NCBI GenBank assembly: GCA_946800325.1
Contig: OX326956.1
Location: 49,275,052 to 49,339,051 of the forward strand
DNA length: 64,000 nt
Origin: Luzula sylvatica
Lineage: Eukaryota; Streptophyta; Magnoliopsida; Poales; Juncaceae
Direction of reading: 5' to 3'
The translations under genes were made by a program, and so were the position numbers. The notes beneath the pieces are model-generated. The model was not told the origin of the DNA and did not search any database. It worked only from the letters and a program-made list of their open reading frames with translations. This document shows, piece after piece, positions 18,637 to 29,560 of this stretch (its first letter is position 1; each line of letters begins with the position of its first letter).

Positions 18637-19115
18637 TGTGAATCTTGAGACACAACAAGGAGTCAAATTAGTACAAGCGGAGAAAAAGTCCGAGCTCGGT
18701 GGTTATCTGTTACTCCTCCATCTCCGAGAATGACCGGCTTCCGAGCTTGTTTCTGCTGCTCCGGGGAGGAAACTCTCAAGAGGAAGTAGCTGATCGGGAC
18801 GGCAGGATTGGGCGGAGCTCAGGGAAAGCTTCAGTGCTTAATCAGATGGAAAATCGCAATGAAGAGATAAGATGTGAAAATCGGAGATTTCAAAAATATG
18901 AGATTTCAATTGTCAAAAATATGTGGAAGAGGGCCAGAGGATTGGAGTTTACTACTGGGCTTCTCCGATGGGCTTTTCGAAATTATAATTACATATTTTA
19001 GGTTTGTAAGGAGTTTATTAGTTTAAATTATAATTTACATATTTTATGTTTATAATTTTCAATTATTGCATATGATATGATATTTCACATATATGGTTAT
19101 ACGTATTGTTAAGAT
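18637..19115. promoter_or_regulatory. 5' flank of the PPR gene
   Basis: Upstream sequence of the minus-strand PPR gene. The open frame at 18699-19001 on the plus strand has no recognisable protein content. No TATA box is convincing. Confidence 0.3.
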
Positions 19116-19129
19116 TTTTTGCGAAAATG

Positions 19130-19960
19130 TTTATGAAATTATGTCATTTCGAGAATACGCAAGACATGTTTTAGCATTATTACGAAATTTTGTTTAAATC
19201 GTAATAACAGACGCTTTTAGGCATCTATTTAGGATTGGAGAAGTCCAAATTACGTATTTCTTATAACATTTGAATCGAAAAGTTTGCGTCATAATTTTTT
19301 CAGATTGTAGAAACATTACAAAAATTGATTAATTCGAAATAAACGGATTTAGTAATCTATTTGGGTCATAGAGAGTCCGAATAACATGTGTTTTTTTAAA
19401 TGTTTGTATCGAAAGTTTTATGTCACAATTTTTCAACGAAGTGCATCAATATTACGAATTTTGATTAATTCACAATAGACGGTATTAACAATCTATTCGG
19501 CACTTGGAAAGTCTATATAACATTTTTTTGAGAAGGTTCGCACCGAAAATTCTACGACACAAATTTTTACCAGAGTGTAGAAATATTACGAAATTAAGAT
19601 TATTCGCAATAGGCGGACTTAACAACCTATTGAGGTCTTGGAGAATCCAAATAACATGTTTTTGAAAAATTTCGTATCGAAAATTTTACATCACATTATT
19701 TTTTTCTCACATTGTAGAAGCATTACGAAATTTGATTTATTCGCAATAGACGGTCTTAGCAATCTATTTAAAATTTGGGAAGTCTCAACAACGTGTGTTT
19801 TTAGAGTGTTTGTATCGAAAGTTTTTCGATGTAATTTTTCACTATAATGTGAAAACATTATGAAAATTTTGTTTATTTGAAATAGACGGTCTTACCGATC
19901 TATTTACTCCTCGGAAAGTCTAAATATTTACTCCTCGGAAAGTCTAAATCACGTATGTTT
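19130..19960. repeat. Degenerate tandem array, period about 136 bp
   Basis: At least six units. The recurring landmark AATAGACGG (variants AATAAACGG, AATAGGCGG, AATAACAGACG) occurs near 19206, 19341, 19477, 19611, 19747 and 19884. Each is followed by ...CTATTT...GGAAAGTC..., then ...TATCGAAA.TTT and ...CATTACGAAATTT. Unit divergence is substantial, so the array is old. A 20-bp echo (ACTCCTCGGAAAGTCTAAAT) occurs twice at 19905-19950. Confidence 0.8.
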
Positions 19961-20336
19961 GTTATATTTTATGATAATTTAAAACAAATGAAAAAGAATA
20001 CACATGATATTTGTTATATGTATTTATGATAATGTGATAATGTGAAGTCATTTTATATTGTTTTGGAGGGATAGGTAAGATATTTTGAGATTTGCAAGGG
20101 CGTATATAAAATATACATTAGTAGTAGTAAATATATAAAAAAATTTGTTTAGTGGAAATGAATATTAAGGCAAAATGGGTATATCGCGATTTTCTCTTAA
20201 ATTTACGATAATTATGCTCTTAAAATATCAACTATTTTTATTTTATTTTAATAAACCATTTTTCATTAAATGAGAGATACAGTCTGTCACGCGGGGATTT
20301 CTAGTTTCTATTTACATCAAGGCTTTATCAACACAA

Positions 20337-20345
20337 TAATTAATG
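20337..20345. repeat. Left 9-bp target site duplication ATAATTAAT
   Basis: Identical to 21536-21544 on the other side of the foldback element 20346-21535. Confidence 0.85.
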
Positions 20346-21535
20346 GGAATTGTTTATAAACACAAATAAATTTATAATTACAACAATAACTATTATAATT
20401 TTGAATTTACAAAAATGACACTCGCGATTTTTCAGAGTTTGTCAAATTTATTTTTCGTTGATATTTTATCTCATATTGCATCATTGTATATACCAACACT
20501 TATATTATTGAAGAAAAATATGTATTTAAATAAATACTATATTTCATTGTTAAATCTTAGAAAATCATGTTTGTTTTAAAAAAATAAATGTGCACATATT
20601 AAAAAAATATTCATATTTTATGAAGTAATATATCTAATAATATTTTATTTCACAAGTAGAAATTATATTATCAAAAATATTTTGTACAAGAAATATTATT
20701 TTCAAGTATAAGATTATATTTTTATTGTGTTAATTTGAAAAATCATATTACATTTTTTTATAATTATATTTGTATACGATATGTTTTAGTTTTCTCGAAT
20801 ATAATTATTATTCTAAAATAATTTATAATATTTTTATCAATTTTGAAAATATTTACAAAAAAAAAATTATATTTTAAATTATTTGCGATTTCTACAAATT
20901 AGTAATAGTATTGTGAGAGACCGTAACTAATTGGTAGAAAATCATAAATATTTTAAAATATTTGTAATAAGGACACATTTCTTTAAAAAAGTAAATATAA
21001 TTTGTAGATAATCACAAATATTTCTATCATTACTAATTTGTAGAAATCACAAATATATATTTTTTTGCGAATATTTTCAAAAATGTTAAAAATATTGTAA
21101 ATTATTACAATAATAATTATATTTGACAAAACTAAAACATATTGTATATAAAGAATTATAAAAAAATGAATATGATTTTTCAAATTAGTACAATGACAAT
21201 ATAATTTTATACTTAAATCTAATAATTTTTTGTACAAAATATTTTTGAAAATATGATTTGGTATTTGTGAAATAAATATTATTAGATATATTATTTTATA
21301 AAATATGAATAATTTCTAATAGGTGCACATTTATTTTGATAAAATTTTTCTTCAATAATGTAAATATCGAGTACTTACAAGTTACAATGATGTAATTTGG
21401 GTGAAATATCAACGAAAATCAAATTTGTCAAACTCTATATTTTTGAAAAGTGAGAGGGTTATTTTTGTAATTTCAAAACTAGGATGGCTTTGTTGTAATT
21501 ATAAACTTATTTATGTCTATAAATAAAAATTCCTC
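20346..21535. mobile_element. Foldback MITE with 9-bp TSD (Mutator-like)
   Basis: About 1190 bp with no coding capacity. The left end (GGGAATTGTTTATAAAC...ATAATTACAACAA) and the reverse complement of the right end (GAGGAATTTTTATTTATAG...ATAATTACAACAA) align, and the inverted similarity continues deep into the element (GTTGATATTT, AATGTGCACAT). It is flanked by a perfect 9-bp duplication (20337-20345 and 21536-21544). Long inverted arms plus a 9-bp TSD are the hallmark of MULE-derived MITEs. Confidence 0.85.
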
Positions 21536-21544
21536 ATAATTAAT

Positions 21545-21825
21545 TGCAAAAAATAACAATATTCTATTTATCTCCTTCAATATTCTATTCTCGTTGAACG
21601 GGTTTAGAGAATTTAGTCTCTCGTGGAGGTCATTAATGTCCAGCCCAACAACGGCCAGCAATAAACCCAAGCCAATAAATGGTATTATTCGCCTAATATA
21701 CCGTTTCTATTCGTTTCCTATTTTCCAATTACTCGCATTTCTCCTCTCTTTCTCTCCGCCGAGAGGATTTAGGGTTTTTCTCGTTCTCACGAAAGCGACT
21801 TTGATTGACGATCTCCTCTTTCATC
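21545..21825 (+). promoter_or_regulatory. 5' flank of the first PMD-like gene
   Basis: Short upstream region between the foldback element and the start codon. A pyrimidine-rich leader (TTCTCCTCTCTTTCTCTCC, about 21738-21756) precedes the ATG. The MITE therefore sits within 300 bp of this gene's start. Confidence 0.4.
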
Positions 21826-23931
21826 ATGCCTAATAAAGTTATCGCCAGGAAACGAGCAGGTACATTAATCAATATATTTTTGATAAAAATCCTAGTCTTA
21901 GTCAAAAAAATTCTCGATCAAAGTAGTCTTTTTGAGTTTCCGAATCAGATTATCATTTTATCTTTCTTATTACTATTTTTTACGGAATCAATTTCGATAA
22001 AATGATTATCCTTCGCGAATTATACCTTTTGTAATTACATAATAAATGATATATTGATACATTTCAATTATATATTGACCACACGGAAAATTTATAATAC
22101 AATTCTCCTTGTTAGTTATTAAATTAATCCTCTAAAATTTATATTTTCTCTCAGGGAGACCTTCTGCAGAAAAATCAAAGGAAAGTCCATCTACAGAACC
22201 AAACAGTTCGATTCCAATCACCGAAACCCCATCAAAAAGATTGAAAAGAAGCAACAAAAAATCGGGAGACTACTTTCTCAGGAACCCAAATCCCGATTTT
22301 TCCTCCGACGAAGAGGAAGAGAAATTCGGGAGCAAAAAATACGACTGTCCTCGATCCTCAATTCTTAAAGCATGTTGCAAACCCCAAACCTTCAATAGTT
22401 TTTTCAAGGAAAAATTGGAAACGAAACTAAGGCCAAATCATTGGGAACTCATAGCCGAAACTCCATTTTGTCATTTCTTCGATTTACCAGGAAAATGGGT
22501 GGTCTCGAATGCCGTTTTACACCTTTTACTAGAATGTTGGAATCCCGAAAAAGATGCGTTTATCTTCAAAGGAAATAAATTAAAATTCACTTCAAAGGAA
22601 GTTGGAATGGCTCTTGGTTTGAAACATACCGGATCTCTAGTTTCGGAAACGGACGCGAAACAGAAAGGGAATTCTGAAATCCACTCGAAATATTTCGGTA
22701 ATAGAAAAAATATTTCAAGGCAGGAAATAGAGAGAATTTTATTGGAATTAGTGGATTCGGAGCAAAATTCAAGAGATTTTGTAAAGGTTTTGGTTTTGTA
22801 TTTATTCGCAATGGTTCTTTTTCCGTTGACTCAGAATAAAGTTGATGGATATCTTTTGAGATATTTGGATTCTTTTGAGAATTTGAAGAATTATTCTTGG
22901 GCTGGCGCGATTCATAAACAATTAGAGCCTCAAATTACGAGCCAATCTAATTGGGTTTGTGGTCGAGGAGAGGGCCAAACTTATTTAAAAGGGTGCTCTC
23001 TTGCATTGCAGGTATATATACAAAAAAAAAAGATTGTTAATATACCTTTTTGCATGGTTAATATACCATTTTTGTCAAAAAAATATATCCTTTTTTTTTC
23101 TTTTTAGGTCTGGTTTTATGAGCACATTGATCAAGCCAAGTTGAGAGTGGGCTTGGAGCTAATTCCAAGAATGTTTAATTGGAATTTAGCAGAACAACAT
23201 CAAAGATCTGGAAGTTTCATGAAGATGCTAAATCGTATTCCTAAAGGTGGTAAACATTATTTCAATCTCTCTCTCTGTTCTATACAAGCACTAATTATCT
23301 TTCTTTTTCTTTTACCTTTTTAGGCAAGGTCAATGAAGAAGCTTTAGTTCCCACAGACGAGGAGAAAATTATTCTGAAAGAAGGTTTATATAACTCAAAT
23401 CTCGCTCAATCTATAAAATCCATCAGTCAAAAGGCCCCACCTCCACTTGCCATTGCAATTTCTCCAACTCCTTTGGCGAACTTAATCTGCAATTCGAGTT
23501 CTCAAATTGCAGAGGATACAATCGCTCAAACTGGAGAGGTTACAATTGCGGTTCCTTCTGAGAATCTAATCGAAGATTCGAAACAAGAAGTGGAAATTGT
23601 AGAGAATTTGGAGAGAAATGAGAGCGTAAAATTGAGGGAAAATATAGAGGCAGAAGATATTGATGATTTCATAAACGGAGATGTTGAAAAAGTTGAAGAA
23701 TCTCACGAGAACTCGAAAGAAAATGTGGAAAAGATTCAAGGGGACGAGATCGAAAATATTGACGATTTTATAATTGGTATGGTGCAAAATTCGAGTAAAA
23801 TTGCTAAAGAACCAAATGAAAATTTGAAAGAAAACGGTGCTGATTTTATCAGTGGTGATAATGAAGGAACCAATGAGAATGGAGAGGAGAAAGAAGAGCT
23901 CAAAGATTTTGAAATGGATACTCCAGTTTAA
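21826..23931 (+). CDS. Plant mobile domain (PMD)/DUF1985-like protein with acidic tail
   Basis: Four exons: 21826-21859, 22155-23011, 23108-23246, 23324-23931; 1638 nt, 545 aa. A basic start (MPNKVIARKRAGRP) leads to a conserved domain (about 95-345) with PFCHFFDLPGKWVVSNAVLHLL (W126), LECWNPEKDAFIF, EVGMALGLKHTG, VLYLFAMVLFPLT, NYSWAGAI and YLKGCSLALQVWFYEH. This order of motifs matches the transposon-related plant mobile domain or the DUF1985 N-terminal domain of Ulp1-type mobile proteins; I cannot separate these by eye. The C-terminal 200 residues are Glu/Asn-rich with repeated DDFIxG blocks and look disordered. No DDE transposase or protease domain follows. A paralogue lies at 29561-33427 with an identical 34-nt first exon and the same phase. 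A domesticated nuclear protein or transposon relic is possible; function unknown. Confidence 0.75.
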
Positions 23932-24378
23932 CTTACCAGTATGCTTTTGTCATATACTTATCGGTATATTCCTTTTCTTTTAGATTCTACTATTAAATTT
24001 TTGATAGCGCCTTGATTTTTATGCCTCCAATTGGGTTCTTAAATGGTTCCAATAAGGTATTAACAACAACACCGAAAAAAAACTAAACCGGTACAGGCTA
24101 CATTATGAGCTGGTACAGTCTGTTATTAGTGTTTGAAGTGGTACCAGAATCTTATATTTGCATACATGTCCAAATAATATAAATAATACTTAGCAGTCTT
24201 ATTTGCAGATACGTAACTACAACATGCAAACGAGGATTTGAGTCGTTTATCTTCAATTTTATTATTGTTTGATTGATTGAAGTTTTTTTTTTCCCAATTG
24301 AACAAGGGCCTTCTTTTTGTGTTTTTTACTTCAATAAAGACGTAAGAAAGGCCTCGTCCACTTGGTGGTACCGAAAAT
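23932..24378. other. Intergenic, 3' flank of the first PMD-like gene
   Basis: AT-rich, no supported ORF. Includes a stretch with GGTAC-type repeats (24070-24140) of no known meaning. Confidence 0.3.
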
Positions 24379-25022
24379 TGTACATTTATCATGAATAATT
24401 GTTGTAGAGTTAGTTATAGATTATCTTTTTCCTAAAATTAGTTTGATTATTTTTTACGCGGATTTGTTGGTAACATGTTGTGAGTTAGTAAACTGGAATT
24501 ATGACCCGTTACGGGCATGAATACAAAATTAACTGACTAATTTCTTGAGATTTTGTGTGGCTATTTACGGTGTACTTGTAATAATGTCTTTAAAAGAATT
24601 ATTCAAAGGCTACAAAATTGTTTAATTCTTCTTTTGTTTATTAAATAGGATTGCAGGATTATTCGTGCAAAGAATTTTTGTAAAACTGAATTTTATGTTT
24701 TATGCAACATAAACTCGAACCGAAAATATAATAAAGTGATAAATATATATTATAATAAAACAATTCATAGTTGTGAAAAAACAAAAAATTATCATACATA
24801 GAACCTAAATTTATTTGGTGAAAAAAGTTACAGAGTACCCAAGTGCATAATCATGCAATATCCTAATAGTGCTAACTCAATGGTCAATGTATCATGATTT
24901 ATTGATTAATAGCTACTAATTAAGGATTCTCCAATTAATTATTTGATTGGCTGCAATAAATATTAATAAATATTGTAAATTGAATCTGAGAGTTGGTCCA
25001 GTCCAGCATATCACTTCTTCTG

Positions 25023-25030
25023 CTATAAAA
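25023..25030 (+). promoter_or_regulatory. TATA box of small gene copy A
   Basis: CTATAAAA, followed by a CTTCTTC-rich start region, about 115 bp before the ATG at 25141. The same arrangement is found in copy B. Confidence 0.7.
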
Positions 25031-25140
25031 GGGCATAAATCATTCTCTTCTTCTTCAATCCTTCAAATTTATCACAAAATTCAAATACTCTACACTCCAA
25101 TCAAATTGTATTTGTATTAACCTCTTGAGCTCCAAGTTTA

Positions 25141-25679
25141 ATGGCTACATTACCAGAAGATATTCTTAAAAGATTTGGGCTTTGCGATTTCGATCTCATC
25201 TACACAACTTTCAGAATGAGTGGTTTAGGAAATTCTCGTATTTACCGGTATAAAATCAGATTCATGTTCCATATTTTCATACTTGTCTTATTTTTACATT
25301 AAAATATTATCCCAGTTAGAATGAATGCCGAAAGGAATTCAACTCAATTTAGAGAATAATTGAACTGTAAAAAATAGTAATATTTCTGTGAGTAATATTA
25401 TTTCCAAAATAAAAAAATAAAAAAATATTTGACCCGCATACATAATTCGCGGTACTTACTGATCGACCAAAATGTACTGTATAAAAGATCCTAGGTCTTT
25501 ATATCTAGCCAATAATTAATGAAGATTGGTTTATGGTAATCGACACTTCTCTTGTTAATTTTCATATTTTTTTTCCAAAATACAGAGAGGGAGTGAGCGA
25601 AGGACGTTCATTAGACCTGTCGTTTCACAAAGAACACATAGATTCAAATGGAGAAGGAGAAGGAAAAAACAAGGGATAA
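25141..25679 (+). pseudogene. Small two-exon gene, copy A (frameshifted relative to copy B)
   Basis: Exon 1 is 25141-25247 (MATLPEDILKRFGLCDFDLI...) and exon 2 is 25586-25679, joined through GT/AG. The product would be 66 aa. Compared with copy B at 28308-28960, exon 2 has lost 38 bp near 25651-25664 (a GGAGAAGG tract replaces 52 bp), which shifts the frame and removes the Lys/Arg-rich C-terminus. Promoter and splice sites are intact, so it may be expressed as a short protein. I do not recognise the family. Confidence 0.55.
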
Positions 25680-26129
25680 AATGTGCTTAATTATGCGAGG
25701 GAGATTAAAAAAGAAGAAGAAATTAGTTATTTTCTACTAAAAAGACTCAGAAACCATGAAGAATTTTGAGTAAATTTTAACCTTTTTATCTTGTAGAAAT
25801 GGATTTCGTTTAGCTGCGATTTTGCTTGTAAATATCGGTGTACATTATTAGATAAATATATAATATTTTGCAGTTCTCGGCTTGTTATTTTATACTGAAG
25901 ACTATCAAAAGAAAAAATAATATATACAAAACAAAAAAATGATGTATCTGAATTGTAAAATAATATGTAATATATAAAAATAATTAAAATAGCTTATTTT
26001 TTAATTAAATGCTATAATCAAATACAAGAAAAATGTGTGCATATGAATAATAATAAAATGACATCAGTATTAAAGGCTATAATCAAATACAAGAAAAATG
26101 TGTAGATATGAATATGAATTAACAAACCC

Positions 26130-27480
26130 CCTTATTTTTGACCCATATTTATGCAATCTCCTTATGCCACATCATCACAACTCATGCCACATCATCACAA
26201 TTATTTCAACGTCCATTAGATTATCATATATGACAACATAGGAACCATAGATTAATCTTTGATTTTGTGTGATTATGTTTTATTTGTAGTATTTATGTGT
26301 CCTTTATTTTACACACCGTTTTAAGCAATTTTAGAAGGCCACATCACCTTATATTGATGCGTGTCAAAATATTATTTGTTAGGTTCGTGTTGGACAATTT
26401 ATATATTTTTTTTATTTTTTTCACAATATGTTACATGATCAATTGTGAATTCAAATATAATGTGAAGAGTTTAAATATCTAGCATTAATAAATTAATATA
26501 TAATATCATAAAACATACATCAAACATTGTTAGTATTTTCATAATATAATTTTAAAAAATTAAGAAATATATTGGCTTGAATTTTATCTTTATTTTGAGA
26601 TCCATATTGTCATATATTTAATATTTTTCTCTAACTTAAAATTTTGAAAACAATTATGTAAAAAAATATATAAAAATAAATATATTACATTAATGACTTG
26701 TAATCCTGGTTATTATTATTTTTAAAAACTATAATTGAAAAAAATGCACATACTACTAAGTATGTTATTATCATATATTCAATATTTTTCTCTAACTTAA
26801 AATTATGAAAATAATTATGTCAAAAAAGATATAAAAATAAATATAATTACATTAATGACTTGTAATCGTAATTATTATTATCTTTAAAAATATAATTGAA
26901 AAAAAATTGCACATCCATTTATTATAATTATTTTTTAAAACAATTATGTTATATTTGTATTTTTACTTAAAACACAATTTCTTTAAACAAATAAAAAGTA
27001 ATGGAAGATGTTAATTTACTAAACGCAAATAATTTCTTTAACTTACATAATATTCTTCAATAATAAAAATGAAACATAAAATTTATCAGACACAAATAAC
27101 TTTATAAAATTTTTACAATGTTATTATTCTTAATTTTAGATATGAAAATTTAAAATATTATATGGTCTTGATTTTTGTTTATGTCCACGCATGTTATTTT
27201 ATTATTTTATAGTGACATTAAAATTTTTGTATGTGTTGTATTAAAGTACTAAATAAATATTTCGTAATGTGTCATATTAAAAAATAATATAATAATTTTG
27301 TTATCATAAAACTTTCTTGATCAATATGATATTTATTTTCATAAAATTTTATTTTTGCTCTCGAAAAATCATAACCATATATTATGTGTATGGTAAAACA
27401 AATGAAACAAAACCGCCACGAAGCAAATGAAACAAATGTATATATTATGTGTATATATTATGTGTATGGTAAAATCATAA
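26130..27480 (+). mobile_element. Helitron-like non-autonomous repeat, copy 1 (3' end damaged)
   Basis: Shares long stretches with 47262-48429 and more weakly with 61880-63183: TTTATGCAATCTCC, CCACATCATCACAA, TTTGATTTTGTGTGATTATG, TGTTACATGATCAATTGTGAAT. The right side reaches AACCGCCACGAAGC (27411-27424), equivalent to the hairpin start in copy 2, and is then disrupted by TATGTGTATAT repeats. It sits exactly between the two copies of the segmental duplication. Confidence 0.6.
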
Positions 27481-28166
27481 TCATATAATTATGTGTATAT
27501 ATTATGTGTACATTTATCATGAATAATTGTTGTAGAGTTAGTTATAGATTATCTTTTTCCTAAAATTAGTTTGATTATTTTTACGCGGATTTGTTGGTAT
27601 GTGTTGTGAGTTAGTAAACTGGAATTATGACCCGTTACGGGCATGAATACAAAATTAACCGACTAATTTCTTGAGATTTTGTGTGGCTATTTACGGTGTA
27701 CTTGTAATAATGTCTTTAAAAGAATTATTCAAAGGCTACAAAATTGTTTAATTCTTCTTTTGTTTATTAAATTGGATTGCAGGATTATTCGTGCAAAGAA
27801 TTTTTGTAAAACTGAATTTATGTTTTATGTGACGTAAACTCGAAGCCGAAAATATAATAAAGTGATAAATATATATTATAATAAAACAATTCATAGTTGT
27901 GAAAAAACAACACACAGTTGTTCAATAAAATTATCATACATAGAACCTAAATTTATTTGGTGAAAAAAGTTACAGAGTACCCAAGTGCATAATCATGCAA
28001 TATCCTAATAGGGCTAACTCAATGGTCAATGTATCATGATTTATTGATTAATAGTTACTAATTAAGGATTCTCCAATTAATTATTTGATTGGCTACAATA
28101 AAATATTAATAAATATTGTAAATTGAATCTGAGAGTTGGTCCAGTCCAGCATATCACTTCTTCTGC

Positions 28167-28173
28167 TATAAAA
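28167..28173 (+). promoter_or_regulatory. TATA box of small gene copy B
   Basis: TATAAAA within TTCTGCTATAAAAGAGC, about 140 bp before the ATG at 28308; conserved with copy A. Confidence 0.7.
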
Positions 28174-28307
28174 GAGCATATTCTTCTACAATAAAATATT
28201 AATAAATCATTCTCTTCTTCTTCAATCCTTCAAAATTATCACAAAATTCAAATACTCTACACTCCAATCAAATTGTATTTGTATTAACCTCTTGAGCTCC
28301 AAATTTA

Positions 28308-28960
28308 ATGGCTACATTACCAGAAGATATTCTTAAAAGATTTGGGCTTTGCGATTTCGATCTCGTCTACACAACTTTCAGAATGAGTGGTTTAGGAAAT
28401 TCTCGTATTTACCGGTATAAAATCAGATTCATGTTCCATATTTTCATACTTGTCTTATTTTTACATTGAAAATATTATCCCATTTAGAATGAATTCCGAA
28501 AACTCAATTTAGAGAATAATTGAACTGTAAAAAATAGTAATATTTCTCTGAGTAATATTATTTCCAAAATAAAAAAATAAAAAAAATATTTGACCCGCAA
28601 ACATAATTTGCGGTACTTACTGATCGACCAAAATATACTGTATAAAAGATCCTAGGTCTTTATATCTAGCCAATAATGAATGATGATTGGTTTATGGTAA
28701 TCGACACTTCTCTTGTTAATTTTCATATTTTTTTTCCCAAATGCAGAGATGGAGTCAGCGAAGGACGTTCATTAGATCCGCCGTTTCACAAAGAACACAT
28801 GGATTCAAATCGAACAAACTTGAATAAGCAAACCGCAAGCAAGCGAAGAATGGAGGAAATGGAAAAAACAAGGGATAAAATGTGCTTAATTATGCGAGGG
28901 AGATTAAAAAAGAAGAAGCAATTAGTTATTTTTTCTACTAAAAAGACTCAGAAACCATGA
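28308..28960 (+). CDS. Small basic protein, copy B (unrecognised family)
   Basis: Exons 28308-28414 and 28747-28960; 321 nt, 106 aa. The N-terminal half (MATLPEDILKRFGLCDFDLV...) is neutral; the C-terminal half is strongly basic (KRRMEEME..., GRLKKKKQLV), suggestive of nuclear or nucleic-acid contact, but no domain is recognised. Splice junctions keep the frame (CG + A = Arg). Promoter, exon 1 and exon 2 start are conserved with copy A, which supports a real gene. It lies between two PMD-like genes, all on the plus strand. Confidence 0.55.
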
Positions 28961-29295
28961 AGAATTTTGAGTAAATTTTAACCTTTTTATGTTGTAGAAA
29001 TGGTTTTCGTTTAGCTGCAATTTTGCTTGTAAATATCGGTGTACATTATTAGATAAATATATAATATTTTGCAGTTTTCGGCTTGTTATTTTATACTGAA
29101 AGACTATCAAAAGAAAAAATAATATATACAAAACAAAAAAAATAATATATAATATATAAAAATAATTAAAATAGCTTATTTTTTAATTAAAAGCTATAAT
29201 CAAATACAAGAAAAATGTGTGCATATGAATAATAATAAAATGACATCAGTATTAAAGGCTATAATCAAATACAAGAAAAATGTGTAGATATGAAT

Positions 29296-29560
29296 AAGAA
29301 TAATAATAAAATAAAATGACATAAGTTTGTAAGAAACTATAAAATAGCTCATTTTTCTGCCAAAAGAAAAGAATAAAAAGGAAACTAGGTCACGCCTTGC
29401 GCGTGTAGGCACCGCACCGCCCAAATAACGTGAGTAGAAGTAAATTGAAGCCCAGTACCGCCCGGTAATAATTACCCCACGCTGTCAACGCCCATTGTCT
29501 CTCTCTCACTCGATCGGAAATCCAGGGGTTCTTTTGATTAATCGTGAGAAATCTCTCGAC
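29296..29560 (+). promoter_or_regulatory. 5' flank of the PMD-FAR1 gene
   Basis: Short GC-richer leader (29385-29560) with TCTCTCTCTCACTCG just before the start codon, similar in position to the leader of the first PMD-like gene. Confidence 0.4.

Larger units (their letters stand above)
24379..26113 (+). repeat. Segmental duplication block, copy A
   Basis: Direct repeat of 27507-29295 with only scattered substitutions and small indels. It contains a full promoter with TATA box, a two-exon small gene and its 3' flank. Confidence 0.9.
27507..29295 (+). repeat. Segmental duplication block, copy B
   Basis: Direct repeat of 24379-26113. It has an extra 24-bp or so insertion after the TATA box that repeats ACAATAAAATATTAATAAAT from about 100 bp upstream, and it keeps the longer exon 2. 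Confidence 0.9.

Noticed and set aside
18699..19001. 100-aa frame upstream of the PPR gene
   Set aside because: No homology and position in the PPR 5' flank; composition unremarkable.
29384..29411. Possible minus-strand Helitron end (CACGC...GCGTG then ACCTAG|T)
   Set aside because: The hairpin is only two bases from CTAG and the implied element would cover the PMD-FAR1 promoter; no family similarity seen.
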